Positions 29,348 through 38,757 are shown, counted from the first letter of the stretch. The stretch is DNA of 59,761 nucleotides from Hyphomicrobiales bacterium (GCA_947455995.1 CANGQA010000008.1:1-59761); one strand, 5' to 3'. The notes: generated by a model not told the origin, from the letters alone. Made by a program: numbers and translations.

Positions 29348-29509
29348 ATGACCGACACACCCAACGGCATTCAATTGACCGAACAGCAAAAAAAGAACCA
29401 ACGAAGCCGGTCTCTGGCGATTGGTTGGGTCCTGGGTGCACTTGTCGTCCTGTTTTTCATCGTGACCATCGTCAAACTCGGCCCAGCCGTTCTGAACAGG
29501 CCGTTGTAA
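29348..29509 (+). CDS. CoxF-like small membrane protein
   Basis: This is a 53-residue protein, [20 protein letters not shown] at the start, with one membrane helix (about residues 23-43, [20 protein letters not shown]) and a short C-terminal tail. It sits between ctaB and ctaG with 7- and 2-bp gaps, the position of the small CoxF gene in many alphaproteobacterial cox operons. AGGAC lies before the ATG. Its role in oxidase biogenesis is assumed from position. It has a cytosolic polar N-terminus by the positive-inside pattern (KKNQRSR before the helix). Confidence 0.8.
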   Translation: MTDTPNGIQLTEQQKKNQRSRSLAIGWVLGALVVLFFIVTIVKLGPAVLNRPL

Positions 29510-29511
29510 TC

Positions 29512-30120
29512 ATGACAAAACCAGCCGGACAGCCCAACACCGAGCAGAGCATTAGCCGCACCATGCAGGCCTGTGCATTGCTTGTCGTGTCGATGCTGGG
29601 GCTCGCTTATGCTGCTGTGCCTCTTTATTCGCTTTTTTGTAAGATGACAGGCTTTGGCGGAACACCGGTGATTGCCACCCAAGCCCCCAACAGCATCGGA
29701 ACCCGTGTTTTTTCCGTCCAGTTTGACTCCAATGTAGCCCAAGGCCTGCCTTGGCGTTTCACGCCGGAGCAACCGCGCCAGGATGTCCGCGCTGGCGAGA
29801 CGGTGACCGTGATCTACAAGATCTCCAATCCGACTGATCGGGAAACGGCAGGCATGGCAACCTATAATGTCCAGCCGGAAATCATGGCGCCCTATTTCAA
29901 TAAATTGCAGTGTTTCTGCTTTAATGAAATGGTACTTAAACCACATGAAACCGTTGAAGTTCCTGTGGTTTTCTTTATTGATCCGGCTGCAGCACAGGAT
30001 CGTGACGTCGAAAGAATTGCAATGATCAGCTTGTCCTACACGTTTTTTCCTGCCAAACGATCAGAAAAATCGGTTGTTCAGGCTAAAGACGCAGTGGCAG
30101 GATCAGCTTCTAAACTGTAA
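29512..30120 (+). CDS. ctaG: Cytochrome c oxidase assembly protein CtaG (Cox11 family)
   Basis: Cox11/CtaG delivers copper to the CuB site of subunit I. The 202-residue protein has an N-terminal membrane anchor (ACALLVVSMLGLAYAAVPLY, about residues 20-39) with a conserved LFCKMTGFGGT segment. A periplasmic immunoglobulin-like domain follows, with the copper-binding motif KLQCFCFNE. It starts at the ATG 29512, two bases after the CoxF-like stop; the longer open frame overlaps that gene and is rejected. Confidence 0.95.
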   Translation: MTKPAGQPNTEQSISRTMQACALLVVSMLGLAYAAVPLYSLFCKMTGFGGTPVIATQAPNSIGTRVFSVQFDSNVAQGLPWRFTPEQPRQDVRAGETVTVIYKISNPTDRETAGMATYNVQPEIMAPYFNKLQCFCFNEMVLKPHETVEVPVVFFIDPAAAQDRDVERIAMISLSYTFFPAKRSEKSVVQAKDAVAGSASKL

Positions 30121-30176
30121 ACAAGGGTGAGGCGACCTCTACGAGGGGCCAAAGATGAATGCGGAGATGAGAGATA

Positions 30177-31049
30177 ATGAGCGGCGCACATAGCAACAAT
30201 CACGATTATCACCTCGTTGACCCGAGCCCATGGCCTCTGGTTGGCTCGATCAGCGCCTTCTTTACCGCGGTAGGCGGGATCATGTGGATGAAATCCATGA
30301 CGGTCGGTGGGTTGCATGCTGGCCCGGTCCTGTTTGGCGCTGGCTTCATTGGCATTTTGTACACCATGCTGTCCTGGTGGTCAGATGTGGTGAACGAGGC
30401 CGAATATGGTGGCTATCACACCCGCGTCGTCCAGATCAGCCACCGCTATGGCATGATCATGTTCATTGCTTCCGAAGTGATGTTCTTCGTGGCTTGGTTC
30501 TGGGCGTTTTTTGATGCCAGCCTCTATTCGGGCGAACTCAAACAATATCTGCGTGTGGAATTCACCGGCGGACATTGGCCACCCAAGGGCATCGAGGTGT
30601 TCGATCCATGGCACCTGCCTTTGCTCAACACCCTGATCTTGCTGCTGTCGGGAACCACCGTGACATGGGCACACCATGCTTTGCTGGAAAATGACCGCAA
30701 TGGCCTGAAATGGGGCTTGATCCTGACCTGCGCACTCGGGGCTTTTTTCACCGGCGTTCAGGTTTTTGAATATCAACATGCGGCGTTTGCCTTCAAATCA
30801 TCGATCTATGGTGCAACTTTCTTCATGGCGACCGGCTTTCACGGCTTCCATGTGTTGATCGGAACGATCTTCCTGATTGTCTGCCTGGGACGCGCCCTGA
30901 AGGGACACTTCACCGTAGAGCGTCATCTCGGCTTTGAATTTGCAGCATGGTACTGGCATTTTGTGGACGTGGTCTGGCTGTTCCTGTTCATCGCCATCTA
31001 TCTGTGGGGCTCCCATTGGGGTGCAGCTGCTGCAGCCGCTGGCCACTAA
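30177..31049 (+). CDS. coxC: Cytochrome c oxidase subunit III
   Basis: Subunit III stabilises the proton-pumping core and binds lipids. The 290-residue protein has seven predicted helices. Family segments include YHLVDPSPWPLVGSISAF near the start, VMFFVAWFWAFFDASL, the loop PPKGIEVFDPWHLPLLNT, and FHGFHVLIGTIFLIVCL with the C-terminal WYWHFVDVVWLFLFIAIYLW. The start ATG follows a GGAG/GAGAG-rich leader of 56 bp after ctaG. An intrinsic terminator follows 20 bp behind the stop codon. Confidence 0.97.
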   Translation: MSGAHSNNHDYHLVDPSPWPLVGSISAFFTAVGGIMWMKSMTVGGLHAGPVLFGAGFIGILYTMLSWWSDVVNEAEYGGYHTRVVQISHRYGMIMFIASEVMFFVAWFWAFFDASLYSGELKQYLRVEFTGGHWPPKGIEVFDPWHLPLLNTLILLLSGTTVTWAHHALLENDRNGLKWGLILTCALGAFFTGVQVFEYQHAAFAFKSSIYGATFFMATGFHGFHVLIGTIFLIVCLGRALKGHFTVERHLGFEFAAWYWHFVDVVWLFLFIAIYLWGSHWGAAAAAAGH

Positions 31050-31070
31050 AAAGCCGGTATTGCTCTCCAA

Positions 31071-31098
31071 AAAGGCGGCCTTGGCCGCCTTTTTCCTT
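31071..31098 (+). terminator. Intrinsic terminator after coxC
   Basis: AAAGGCGGC and GCCGCCTTT form a perfect 9-bp stem around a CTTG loop, followed by a T-rich tract ending about 31100. It lies 20 bp behind the coxC stop and only about 10-20 bp before the DUF983 start, so downstream genes depend on readthrough or an internal promoter. Confidence 0.9.
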
Positions 31099-31116
31099 TT
31101 TGATCGGATGGACCCC

Positions 31117-31536
31117 ATGAGCCACCAAGTTCCCGCGCAATCCGAGGCTTCCCCTTCGCCAGTCTGGGCGGGGTTACGTGGGCGTTGCCCGCATTGCGGC
31201 AAAGGTCATCTGTTTGCTGGTTTTGTGGAAGTAGCACCATCTTGCGATGTCTGCGGGCAGGATTTCTCCAAAGCTGATTCGGGTGATGGTCCGGTGATTT
31301 TCATCATCATGCTGGCCAGTCTGATCGTGCTGGGCTCGATGTTGGTCATCGATACGGTCTATTCACCGCCGATGTGGTTACAGATGGTCATCTGGATGCC
31401 CGTAATGACCGGGATCGTTCTCGGAATGATGCGCCCGTTCAAGGGGGTGCTGATCACCTTGCAATTCCACCACAAGGCTGGTCAGGGCAAGCAAGCCGAT
31501 GCCGCGCACAAGCCCGATCAGGATGTATCGGCATGA
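31117..31536 (+). CDS. DUF983 zinc-ribbon membrane protein
   Basis: This 139-residue protein has a zinc-ribbon-like pair CPHC and CDVC (RGRCPHCGKGHLFAGF, then APSCDVCGQDFS), then two membrane helices (PVIFIIMLASLIVLGSMLVI and MWLQMVIWMPVMTGIVLGMM). DUF983 genes often stand between coxC and SURF1 in alphaproteobacteria, which suggests a part in oxidase biogenesis, but no function is established. ATGs at 31108 and 31117 are both possible and neither has a clear ribosome-binding site; the terminator lies immediately upstream. The stop overlaps the SURF1 start by 4 bp (ATGA). Confidence 0.82.
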   Translation: MSHQVPAQSEASPSPVWAGLRGRCPHCGKGHLFAGFVEVAPSCDVCGQDFSKADSGDGPVIFIIMLASLIVLGSMLVIDTVYSPPMWLQMVIWMPVMTGIVLGMMRPFKGVLITLQFHHKAGQGKQADAAHKPDQDVSA

Positions 31537-32321
31537 CCCAACATCAGGACCTTCTCCCCCGGACACAGCCCAAGTCATCCGGGCGTTTTCTCGTTCCTAT
31601 GCTGACCAGCGGTTTTGTCGTGCTGGTTCTGCTGGCGCTCGGCTTCTGGCAGCTTGACAGGATGGAGGCCAAGCAAAGGCTGATTGCCAGCGTCAGTGGG
31701 CGGGTCAGCGAGCCTGCCGTTCCTCTGCCTGCTGCCGGACAGTGGACCGGCATCAACAAGCCTGCCGATGATTTTCTGAAGGTTACGGTCAGCGGAAGTC
31801 TGCTGAACGATCGCGAAACCTATCTGTTCATGCTCTATACGCCAGCAGGCGAGCGCGATCCGACACCAGGATATGCGGTGATCACCCCTTTGCAACGTGA
31901 TGATGGTTCGGTGGTGCTGGTCAATCGGGGCTTTGTGCCCGATAGCAAGCGCGATCCTGCCAATCGGCCGCAAAGCCTGAATACGGAGCGTGTTACAATT
32001 ACAGGCCTGCTGCGCCTGCCGGAATCACGCAGCTGGTTCAACGCGGATGATGCACCAGCCAAGCGGCTGTTCTATACGCGCGATCCCAAAGCCATGGCCA
32101 AGGCAGTCGGTCTGGAGCAAGTGGCGCCCTTCGTGATTGATGCCGATGCCACTGCGGTGGCAGGCGGTTGGCCCAAGGGCGGGAATACCGTCATCAGCTT
32201 TTCAGACAACCACCTGCAATATGCGATCACCTGGTTTACATTGGCGTTGGCGGTTTTCGGTTTATTCGTGATCTGGTATCGTCAGAACCGGTCAAAGCCA
32301 CAACCTGATAATGATGAATAA
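31533..32321 (+). CDS. SURF1-family cytochrome oxidase biogenesis protein
   Basis: Surf1/Shy1 proteins assist heme A insertion into subunit I. The 262-residue protein has the family layout of two terminal membrane helices (LTSGFVVLVLLALGFWQLDR near residue 25-44 and AITWFTLALAVFGLFVIWYR near the end). A periplasmic domain lies between them, with VVLVNRGFVPDSKR and DNHLQYAITW. It starts inside the DUF983 stop (ATGA overlap), so the two are translationally coupled. thrC follows after 13 bp. Confidence 0.93.
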   Translation: MTQHQDLLPRTQPKSSGRFLVPMLTSGFVVLVLLALGFWQLDRMEAKQRLIASVSGRVSEPAVPLPAAGQWTGINKPADDFLKVTVSGSLLNDRETYLFMLYTPAGERDPTPGYAVITPLQRDDGSVVLVNRGFVPDSKRDPANRPQSLNTERVTITGLLRLPESRSWFNADDAPAKRLFYTRDPKAMAKAVGLEQVAPFVIDADATAVAGGWPKGGNTVISFSDNHLQYAITWFTLALAVFGLFVIWYRQNRSKPQPDNDE

Positions 32322-32334
32322 GGGATAGTGATCC

Positions 32335-33744
32335 GTGCATTATGTCTCGACCCGGGGGCAAGCGCCCCGTCTTGGTTTTTCAGATGCGGTTCTGGCAGGT
32401 CTGGCCCGTGATGGCGGGCTTTATTGGCCTGAACAATGGCCCCAACTGGATCATGCCGCCATCAGTGGTTTTGCAGGCCAAACCTATGCCGATATCGCCA
32501 AGAGGGTGATAGGGCCCTATGCCAGCGATGTATCATCAGTCGCCCTGTCCGGCATGATCGATGCGGCTTATTCCAGCTTCCGCCATCAGGCCAAATGCCC
32601 GCTTGTGCAGATTGATACCAATTTATTCGTGCTGGAACTGTTTCACGGCCCGACACTGGCCTTCAAGGATGTGGCAATGCAATTGCTGGGTCGCTTGATG
32701 GATCATGTGCTCAAAGAACGCGGACAACGCGCAACCATTGTCGGGGCCACCTCGGGCGATACCGGCAGCGCGGCGATCGAAGCGTTTCGTGGTCTGACAC
32801 AGGTGGATGTCTTCATCCTCTATCCGCATGGCCGTGTCAGCGAGGTGCAGCGCCGGCAAATGACCACCGTGGCGGCCGACAACATCCACGCTTTGGCTGT
32901 GGAAGGCACCTTTGATGATTGTCAGGCCATCGTCAAAGGATTGTTCAATAACCACGCCTTCCGTGATGCCTATGCCTTGTCAGGGGTCAATTCGATCAAC
33001 TGGGCACGCATTGTCGCGCAATCGGTCTATTATTTCAGCTCGTCTGTAAGCCTTGGCAGTCCGCACCGGCCTGTCAGTTTCTCTGTTCCGACCGGCAATT
33101 TCGGCGATGTGCTGGCTGGCTATGTGGCCAAAAACATGGGGCTTCCGATCAAGCAACTGATGATTGCCACCAACAGCAACGACATTCTCGCCCGCACACT
33201 GGCGACAGGCCGCTACGAGGTCACTGGCGTGCATCCGACATCGTCGCCCTCGATGGATATTCAGGTTTCCTCGAATTTCGAACGTTTGCTCTTTGATGCC
33301 TGTAACGGACAAAGTGATCTGATCCGCTCGATGATGAATAGCCTGTCACAAAGTGGCTCTTTCACCATTCCCGAAGGCGCAATGGCAACCATAAGACGCG
33401 ATTTTTCCGCCCATCGGGTCTGTGAAGACGATGTCAGCAAGACCATGCGTGAAACCTTGGCGCGCACCGGCTATCTGCTTGATCCCCATACGGCGGTTGG
33501 TGTAGCGGCAGGAGAGAAATTACTTGCCGACGATCCTGCAACTCCAACAGTGGTGCTGGCGACGGCCCATCCTGCCAAATTCCCCGATGCCGTACTTGCG
33601 GCAACCGGCGTGCGTCCAGCTTTGCCGCCGCATCTGGCTGATTTGCTGGAGCGCAAGGAACATTTCACCGTCATTGCCAATGAGCAGAAGGCCATCGAGC
33701 AGTTTATCAGCCAGCATGGCCGCATGTCGGGGGTAAGCGTTTGA
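32335..33744 (+). CDS. thrC: Threonine synthase
   Basis: ThrC converts O-phosphohomoserine to threonine using pyridoxal phosphate. The 469-residue protein starts at a GTG and shows MHYVSTRGQAPRLGFSDAVL, the PLP-binding lysine in GPTLAFKDVAMQ (Lys111), GATSGDTGSAAIEAFRG for the phosphate-binding loop, and PTGNFGDVLAGY. It is of the longer, gammaproteobacterial/fungal type. Homoserine kinase ThrB, which makes its substrate, is encoded at 40.8-41.7 kb. The M16 peptidase start codon overlaps its stop. Confidence 0.96.
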   Translation: MHYVSTRGQAPRLGFSDAVLAGLARDGGLYWPEQWPQLDHAAISGFAGQTYADIAKRVIGPYASDVSSVALSGMIDAAYSSFRHQAKCPLVQIDTNLFVLELFHGPTLAFKDVAMQLLGRLMDHVLKERGQRATIVGATSGDTGSAAIEAFRGLTQVDVFILYPHGRVSEVQRRQMTTVAADNIHALAVEGTFDDCQAIVKGLFNNHAFRDAYALSGVNSINWARIVAQSVYYFSSSVSLGSPHRPVSFSVPTGNFGDVLAGYVAKNMGLPIKQLMIATNSNDILARTLATGRYEVTGVHPTSSPSMDIQVSSNFERLLFDACNGQSDLIRSMMNSLSQSGSFTIPEGAMATIRRDFSAHRVCEDDVSKTMRETLARTGYLLDPHTAVGVAAGEKLLADDPATPTVVLATAHPAKFPDAVLAATGVRPALPPHLADLLERKEHFTVIANEQKAIEQFISQHGRMSGVSV

Positions 33745-35021
33745 CATATCCCCCCGATCCGCAAGTCCGGCTGACAACGCTTGCCAATGGCTTGCGGGTG
33801 GTCAGTGAACGAATGGATCATCTGGCCACCGCCTCGGTCGGCATCTGGATTGCAGCTGGTGCGCGCCACGAACATCGCAACGAACATGGTCTTGCCCATC
33901 TGATCGAACACATGGCCTTCAAGGGCACAGCCTCGCGTACGGCCCGCCAGATTGCCGAGGAAATCGAGAATGTCGGCGGCGATCTCAATGCCGAAACAAC
34001 GGCGGAAGTCACCTCCTATTTCGCCCGCGTCTTGGGAGAAGACCTGCCTCTGGCGCTTGATCTGATCGCAGATATTGTCACCTGCCCGGCTTTTGCTGCC
34101 GATGAGCTGGAGCGCGAGAAGCAGGTGATCCTGCAAGAAATCGGCTCTTACGAGGATGCCCCCGACGAGCTGATTTTCGATCTGTTCATGGAGCAGGGTT
34201 TCCCCGATTCTGTCCTTGGTCGCCCCATTCTCGGCACGCCCGATAGTGTAATGGCCCTGTCCGAAGCCTCGATGCGCACCTTTCTGGCCCGCCACTATTG
34301 CGCCCCGGCCATGGTGGTCGCTGCAGCTGGTGCCGTCGATCATGAGGCACTGGTCGCGCAGGCCGAACGGCTGTTTTCAGGCCTGTCACCCCTCCAGCCC
34401 GAACGCGCTGTCGCTTGCGCCTATCAGGGCGGGGAAGTGCGGCAAAAGCGCAAACTCGAACAGGTCCATCTGGTGCTCGGAGCACAGGGCGTGTCGTTCC
34501 ACGATCCCTTGCATGAGGCCATGCATGTGTTCGCGCAGGTGCTGGGGGGCGGCTTATCATCGCGGTTGTTTCAGGAGCTGCGCGAAAAGCGGGGCCTCTG
34601 CTATGATGTCCATGCGTTTTTCACCCCGTTTTCCGATACCGGTATTTTCGGCATCTATAGTGGCACGGGCGCCAAGGATGCAGGCCAATTCACATCTGTC
34701 ATGATTGACCAATTGCGCCAAGCTGCCGACCAGTTGGAAGCGGCTGAAATTGCCCGCGCCAAAGCGCAAATCAAAGTCGGGATGCTGGCTGCCCGTGAAT
34801 CCCCGACCCGGCGAGCCGACCAGATGGCAAGGCAGCTGCTGGCTTATGGGCGCGTGCCTTCCGGCCAGGAATTGTCCCAACGTATCCAGTCCGTCGATGA
34901 AAATAGCCTCAAACAGGCCGCCCGCCGGCTGTTGCAGGGACAACCGACCTTCGCCGTCATCGGTCCGCATACCGGCCTGCCCGGTTTCAATCGGCTCCAA
35001 ACCGATTTTGTGCCGCTTTAA
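33741..35021 (+). CDS. M16-family zinc metallopeptidase (processing peptidase type)
   Basis: This 426-residue protein is of the type related to the mitochondrial processing peptidase beta subunit. The inverted zinc motif HLIEH is at residues 53-57 in EHGLAHLIEHMAFKG, and the distal glutamate follows about 75 residues later in ELEREKQVILQEIGSYEDAPDE cut around position 130. The C-terminal half has the glycine-rich GGGLSSRLFQELREKRGLCY. Translation begins at a TTG (33741) overlapping the thrC stop; family members start with similar short N-termini. thrC-M16 adjacency is common in alphaproteobacteria. Likely cytoplasmic; natural substrates unknown. Confidence 0.92.
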   Translation: MTYPPDPQVRLTTLANGLRVVSERMDHLATASVGIWIAAGARHEHRNEHGLAHLIEHMAFKGTASRTARQIAEEIENVGGDLNAETTAEVTSYFARVLGEDLPLALDLIADIVTCPAFAADELEREKQVILQEIGSYEDAPDELIFDLFMEQGFPDSVLGRPILGTPDSVMALSEASMRTFLARHYCAPAMVVAAAGAVDHEALVAQAERLFSGLSPLQPERAVACAYQGGEVRQKRKLEQVHLVLGAQGVSFHDPLHEAMHVFAQVLGGGLSSRLFQELREKRGLCYDVHAFFTPFSDTGIFGIYSGTGAKDAGQFTSVMIDQLRQAADQLEAAEIARAKAQIKVGMLAARESPTRRADQMARQLLAYGRVPSGQELSQRIQSVDENSLKQAARRLLQGQPTFAVIGPHTGLPGFNRLQTDFVPL

Positions 35022-35168
35022 GGGGTGGTTGTGGTGAGGAATCGTGATGCCTTGTTGCTCTCAAGCAATCTTGCTTTAATGTCAGGAATGCTAAAGGCTT
35101 CACGCCGAAAGCATGCAGACCAGCCCCAGACCAGACCTCATCCGTCAGGCACATACAGGATCACCCGT

Positions 35169-38048
35169 TTGTCATTGATGCGTATCTTTCTTGCTGTAAT
35201 GACCGTGATCACGGGCTTGGCCGGTTTTTCTGCCGTCTCGAGGGCCGCAGAAGCTATGCGTGTGATGAGCAATACCCCGGTGATTGATCTGTTGCGGCGG
35301 GTAGAATTCCACCGCTCGGATGGTGACGTTATCCAGATTTCGACCGCACCGGGTCCAGACGGGATCGTGCGGCGCATGGCCATTTCGGCCAAGGAAAACG
35401 GCACAAATCCTGACTGGATCGTTTTTGCACTGAAAAACGACAGTGAGGAATCGATTACCCGCTGGCTGGTGGCCCCCCATTTCCGCATGATCGGTTCAGG
35501 CATTCTGCTGCCTGATCTCGGCTCTGTTCGCATTACTGCTGTCACATCAAGCGCGGGAGAAAGCCCCGAGCGGATCGAGAGCGCGGATACCGATATTTTC
35601 GAGATCACGCTGGAACCGGGAGCCATCATCACCTATGTGGCCGAACGCGCCTCGCCATTGCTGCCCCAATTCACGCTATGGAATCCGGAAGTCTATAAGG
35701 ACCGAATGGCGAGCCTGACGCTCTATCACGGCATGGTGATTGGCATTTCTGCTTTGCTCGCACTGATCCTCACGATTGTGGTGGTGGTGCGCGGCGCTTT
35801 GATTTTTCCGGCCGCCGCGGCTTTGGCATGGTCGGCTTTGGCCTATGTCAGCGTCGATTTCGGCTTTCTCTCGCAATTGTTCAATCTGACGGCAGAAGCA
35901 GCCCGCGTCTATCGCGCAGGATCGGAAGTGGTTCTGGCGGCAACACTCCTGGTCTTCTTGTTTGCCTATCTCAACCTCAACCGCTGGCATGTCCGCTACG
36001 GACATTTCACGATCGGCTGGCTGCTGGTGCTGCTGGCTCTGGTGGGTTTGGCCTGGTTCAACCCCGCAATGGCGGCAGGCATTGCCCGGATCTCGATCGG
36101 GGCGATTGCCGTGATCGGTTTCGTGCTGATCGTCTATCTCTCTACCCATGGCTATGACCGCGCCGTTCTGCTGATCCCCACCTGGCTGATGTTGCTGGTA
36201 TGGGTGACTGGCAGCAGCTTTATCCTGATCGGGCAATTGCAGGACGAGCTTGCTCCGGTTGTCTCCGTGGGCAGCGTGGTCATTCTGGTGATGCTGATCG
36301 GCTTCACCGTGATGCAACATGCTTTTTCCAGCGGCGTGCTGGCACAAGGACTTGTCAGTGACAGCGAGCGCAAGGCATTAGCGCTCAATGGTTCGGGCGA
36401 TTCAGTGTTTGATTGGGATGTGGTGGCCGACAAGGTCACCGTTGGCGCCGAAATCGAAACCGCACTGAGCATGAGCGAAGGGTCATTGTCCGGACCTGCC
36501 GCACGGTGGATTGATCTGCTGCATCCTTTTGACCGCGACAGGTTCCGCGCCACACTTGATGCCGCTATTGAACAGGCCCGCGGGCGTTTGCAACTGGATT
36601 TCCGGATGCAGGGCAATGACGGTCATTATCTGTGGTTTCTCCTCAAAGCCCGCCCGCTTGTTGCCACCGATGGGGCGGTGATCCGCGTGGTCGGCAGCCT
36701 GACAGAAACCACCGGCACCAAACTGGCCGAACAACGTATTTTGAAGGATGCGGTGCGCGATCATCTGACCGCATTACCGAACGAACGGCTGTTTCTCGAT
36801 CGCGTCTCCCATCTCTTGTCCTTAACGCGTGGTGGTGAAAGCATCCGTTCCACCGTGATGATGGTCGATCTCGATCGTTTCCGCTCACTCAACGAGCGGA
36901 TGGGCATTGCGGGTGGTGATACGATCTTGCTGACTATGGCGCGGCGGATCGGACGACTTCTGCGTCCCCAGGACACGCTGGCACGTTTGGGGGCCGATCG
37001 TTTTGCGATATTACTGCTGTCTGAGCGCGAGCCAGGCCCGATCACCGCTTTTTCGGATGCTGTCCGTAAAACGATTGCCGCTCCTGTCAATTATGGCGAC
37101 AAGGAAATATCACTGACCGCCTCGATCGGCATTGCCCTCCCCGATCCAATGGCTGAAACCGGCGCCGAAGATTTGCTTCGTAATGCTGAAATCGCCATGA
37201 CCCATGCCAAACGTCAGGGTGGTGACAGGATCGACGTCTTCCGTCCCGCCATGCGCGCTTATCGTACCGATCGTGCCGTCATTGAGAATGATTTCCGTCA
37301 GGCCATGGAAAGCGAACGGATCGTGGTGCGGTTTACCCCAATCGTGCGGCTCGATGACCGTTCGATTATCGGCTTCGAGGCCGTGCCACGCTGGGATGCA
37401 CCTGCTTATGCAACACTATCAGCCCGCGAAATTCTTGATCTGGCCGAGGACAACGGCTTTGCGATGGTATTGTCACAAATCGTGCTGGAACATGCGGCAC
37501 GGGAATTGAGCCTCTGGCAGGATGCGTTAGAGGTGGACCCGCCAATTTTTGCCACCGTCAATGTGTCAGGCCGCCAGTTGCTCGAACATGATTTGGTGCA
37601 GGACATCAAGGCCATTCTGGCGCGCCACTCTGTCCGGCGCGGCTCGTTGCGGCTCGAAATTACCGAAAACGGCGTGATGGACAATCCCGAATATGCTTCG
37701 CGCGTGCTCTCGCGGCTTGCTGAAAACGGGATCGGCCTTGTGCTTGATGATTTTGGAACCGGCTATTCATCATTGTCGTACTTGCAGCGCTTCCCGTTCG
37801 ATATCATGAAAATTTCACGCGCCTTGCTGCGGCCCGATGCCAGCGGCCAGCGGCCAGCTATTTTACGCTCCGTTGTCGGGCTGGCTCAGGATCTCGGCAT
37901 GACGGTGGTGGCGGACGGGCTGGACACGGAGGAGGATGCCGATGCCTTGCGCGCTGTCGGTTGCGAATACGGCCAGGGCCTGATCATCGGCCCGCCAATG
38001 ACCGCCGCACAGACCCGCGCTTTGTTGGGCGTGTCCGCACAAGCCTGA
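35169..38048 (+). CDS. Membrane protein with 7TM sensor, PAS, degenerate GGDEF and EAL-like domains
   Basis: From a TTG at 35169 (AGGA eight bases upstream) this is a 959-residue protein. It has a signal peptide (MRIFLAVMTVITGLAGFSAV, ending AAEA), an extracytoplasmic domain, about seven membrane helices (roughly residues 185-395), and a PAS-like domain (DSVFDWDVVADKVTVGAEIE). A GGDEF domain follows whose motif reads GADRF (608-612), then an EAL domain reading EAV (737-739). Other EAL positions: LDDFGTG (Asp860, Asp861) and Lys881 are present, but the AEG glutamate is Asp916 (ADGLDTEED). The cyclase is almost certainly inactive; phosphodiesterase activity is uncertain. The layout resembles 7TMR-DISM sensors controlling cyclic-di-GMP. 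It follows the M16 gene and may share its transcript. Confidence 0.85.
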   Translation: MSLMRIFLAVMTVITGLAGFSAVSRAAEAMRVMSNTPVIDLLRRVEFHRSDGDVIQISTAPGPDGIVRRMAISAKENGTNPDWIVFALKNDSEESITRWLVAPHFRMIGSGILLPDLGSVRITAVTSSAGESPERIESADTDIFEITLEPGAIITYVAERASPLLPQFTLWNPEVYKDRMASLTLYHGMVIGISALLALILTIVVVVRGALIFPAAAALAWSALAYVSVDFGFLSQLFNLTAEAARVYRAGSEVVLAATLLVFLFAYLNLNRWHVRYGHFTIGWLLVLLALVGLAWFNPAMAAGIARISIGAIAVIGFVLIVYLSTHGYDRAVLLIPTWLMLLVWVTGSSFILIGQLQDELAPVVSVGSVVILVMLIGFTVMQHAFSSGVLAQGLVSDSERKALALNGSGDSVFDWDVVADKVTVGAEIETALSMSEGSLSGPAARWIDLLHPFDRDRFRATLDAAIEQARGRLQLDFRMQGNDGHYLWFLLKARPLVATDGAVIRVVGSLTETTGTKLAEQRILKDAVRDHLTALPNERLFLDRVSHLLSLTRGGESIRSTVMMVDLDRFRSLNERMGIAGGDTILLTMARRIGRLLRPQDTLARLGADRFAILLLSEREPGPITAFSDAVRKTIAAPVNYGDKEISLTASIGIALPDPMAETGAEDLLRNAEIAMTHAKRQGGDRIDVFRPAMRAYRTDRAVIENDFRQAMESERIVVRFTPIVRLDDRSIIGFEAVPRWDAPAYATLSAREILDLAEDNGFAMVLSQIVLEHAARELSLWQDALEVDPPIFATVNVSGRQLLEHDLVQDIKAILARHSVRRGSLRLEITENGVMDNPEYASRVLSRLAENGIGLVLDDFGTGYSSLSYLQRFPFDIMKISRALLRPDASGQRPAILRSVVGLAQDLGMTVVADGLDTEEDADALRAVGCEYGQGLIIGPPMTAAQTRALLGVSAQA

Positions 38049-38088
38049 GATGACACTGCGTCAAGCCGCTTCGCTCTGCCTGACCGTG

Positions 38089-38718
38089 TTAGGCGTTACC
38101 TGACACTGTAGAAAATTGTGCAAGATCAATGCCTATATGGCCCAAGGCTCGCAGATATTTGGTTTCATGATGCCTGTCGAACAACAGGCCACGATCCATC
38201 CCGCAGGTCAGCCAGCCATCGCCTTGCAATTCCTGTTCAAGCTGGCCCGGTGCCCATCCAGCATAACCCAAAGCAAACAGGGCCTCTTGCGGGCCCTGTC
38301 CCTTCGATAACAATTCCAGCATTTCCAGCGTCGTGGTCAGATAGAGGTGGTCGCCGACTTTCAAGCTGTTGTGGTCCAACACAATATCATCCGAATGCAG
38401 AACAAAGCCGCGTCCTGGCTCGACAGGCCCGCCGCGAAAAACCGGAACAGCATCCAGCATTTTCTGCAAGGGCTCGGGAGCGTCAATATCGAGCAGGTCA
38501 AGTTGTTCGAGGACAGCGGGAAAAGCAAGATGCGAGGCCGGGTGGTTGATGATGATACCCATTGCCCCTTCATCGGAATGGGCGCACATATAGATGACGC
38601 TGCGCTCGAAACGCTCGTCAAGCATGCCCGGAGTCGCAACCAGAAACCGGCCTGAGCAACTCTGGTCCACAAAATCCCCTGATGATGCGGCTAATAACTT
38701 AGCCCTTGCCTTTGACAT
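38089..38718 (-). CDS. YqgE/AlgH family protein (DUF179)
   Basis: This 209-residue cytoplasmic protein has the family core GRFLVATPGMLDERFERSVIY, HSDEGAMGIIINHP, VFRGGPVEPGRGFVLHSDD and ALGYAGWAPGQLEQELQGDGWL. The family is widely conserved, has a known fold and has been linked to alginate regulation in Pseudomonas, but no biochemical activity is agreed. It diverges from the DsbD-like gene over 39 bp. The ATG at 38718 is the only reasonable start. Confidence 0.93.
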   Translation of the reverse strand: MSKARAKLLAASSGDFVDQSCSGRFLVATPGMLDERFERSVIYMCAHSDEGAMGIIINHPASHLAFPAVLEQLDLLDIDAPEPLQKMLDAVPVFRGGPVEPGRGFVLHSDDIVLDHNSLKVGDHLYLTTTLEMLELLSKGQGPQEALFALGYAGWAPGQLEQELQGDGWLTCGMDRGLLFDRHHETKYLRALGHIGIDLAQFSTVSGNA

Positions 38719-38757
38719 GCTTTCACCTCTTTATCGGGATGATGCTAGATTTTTCAT

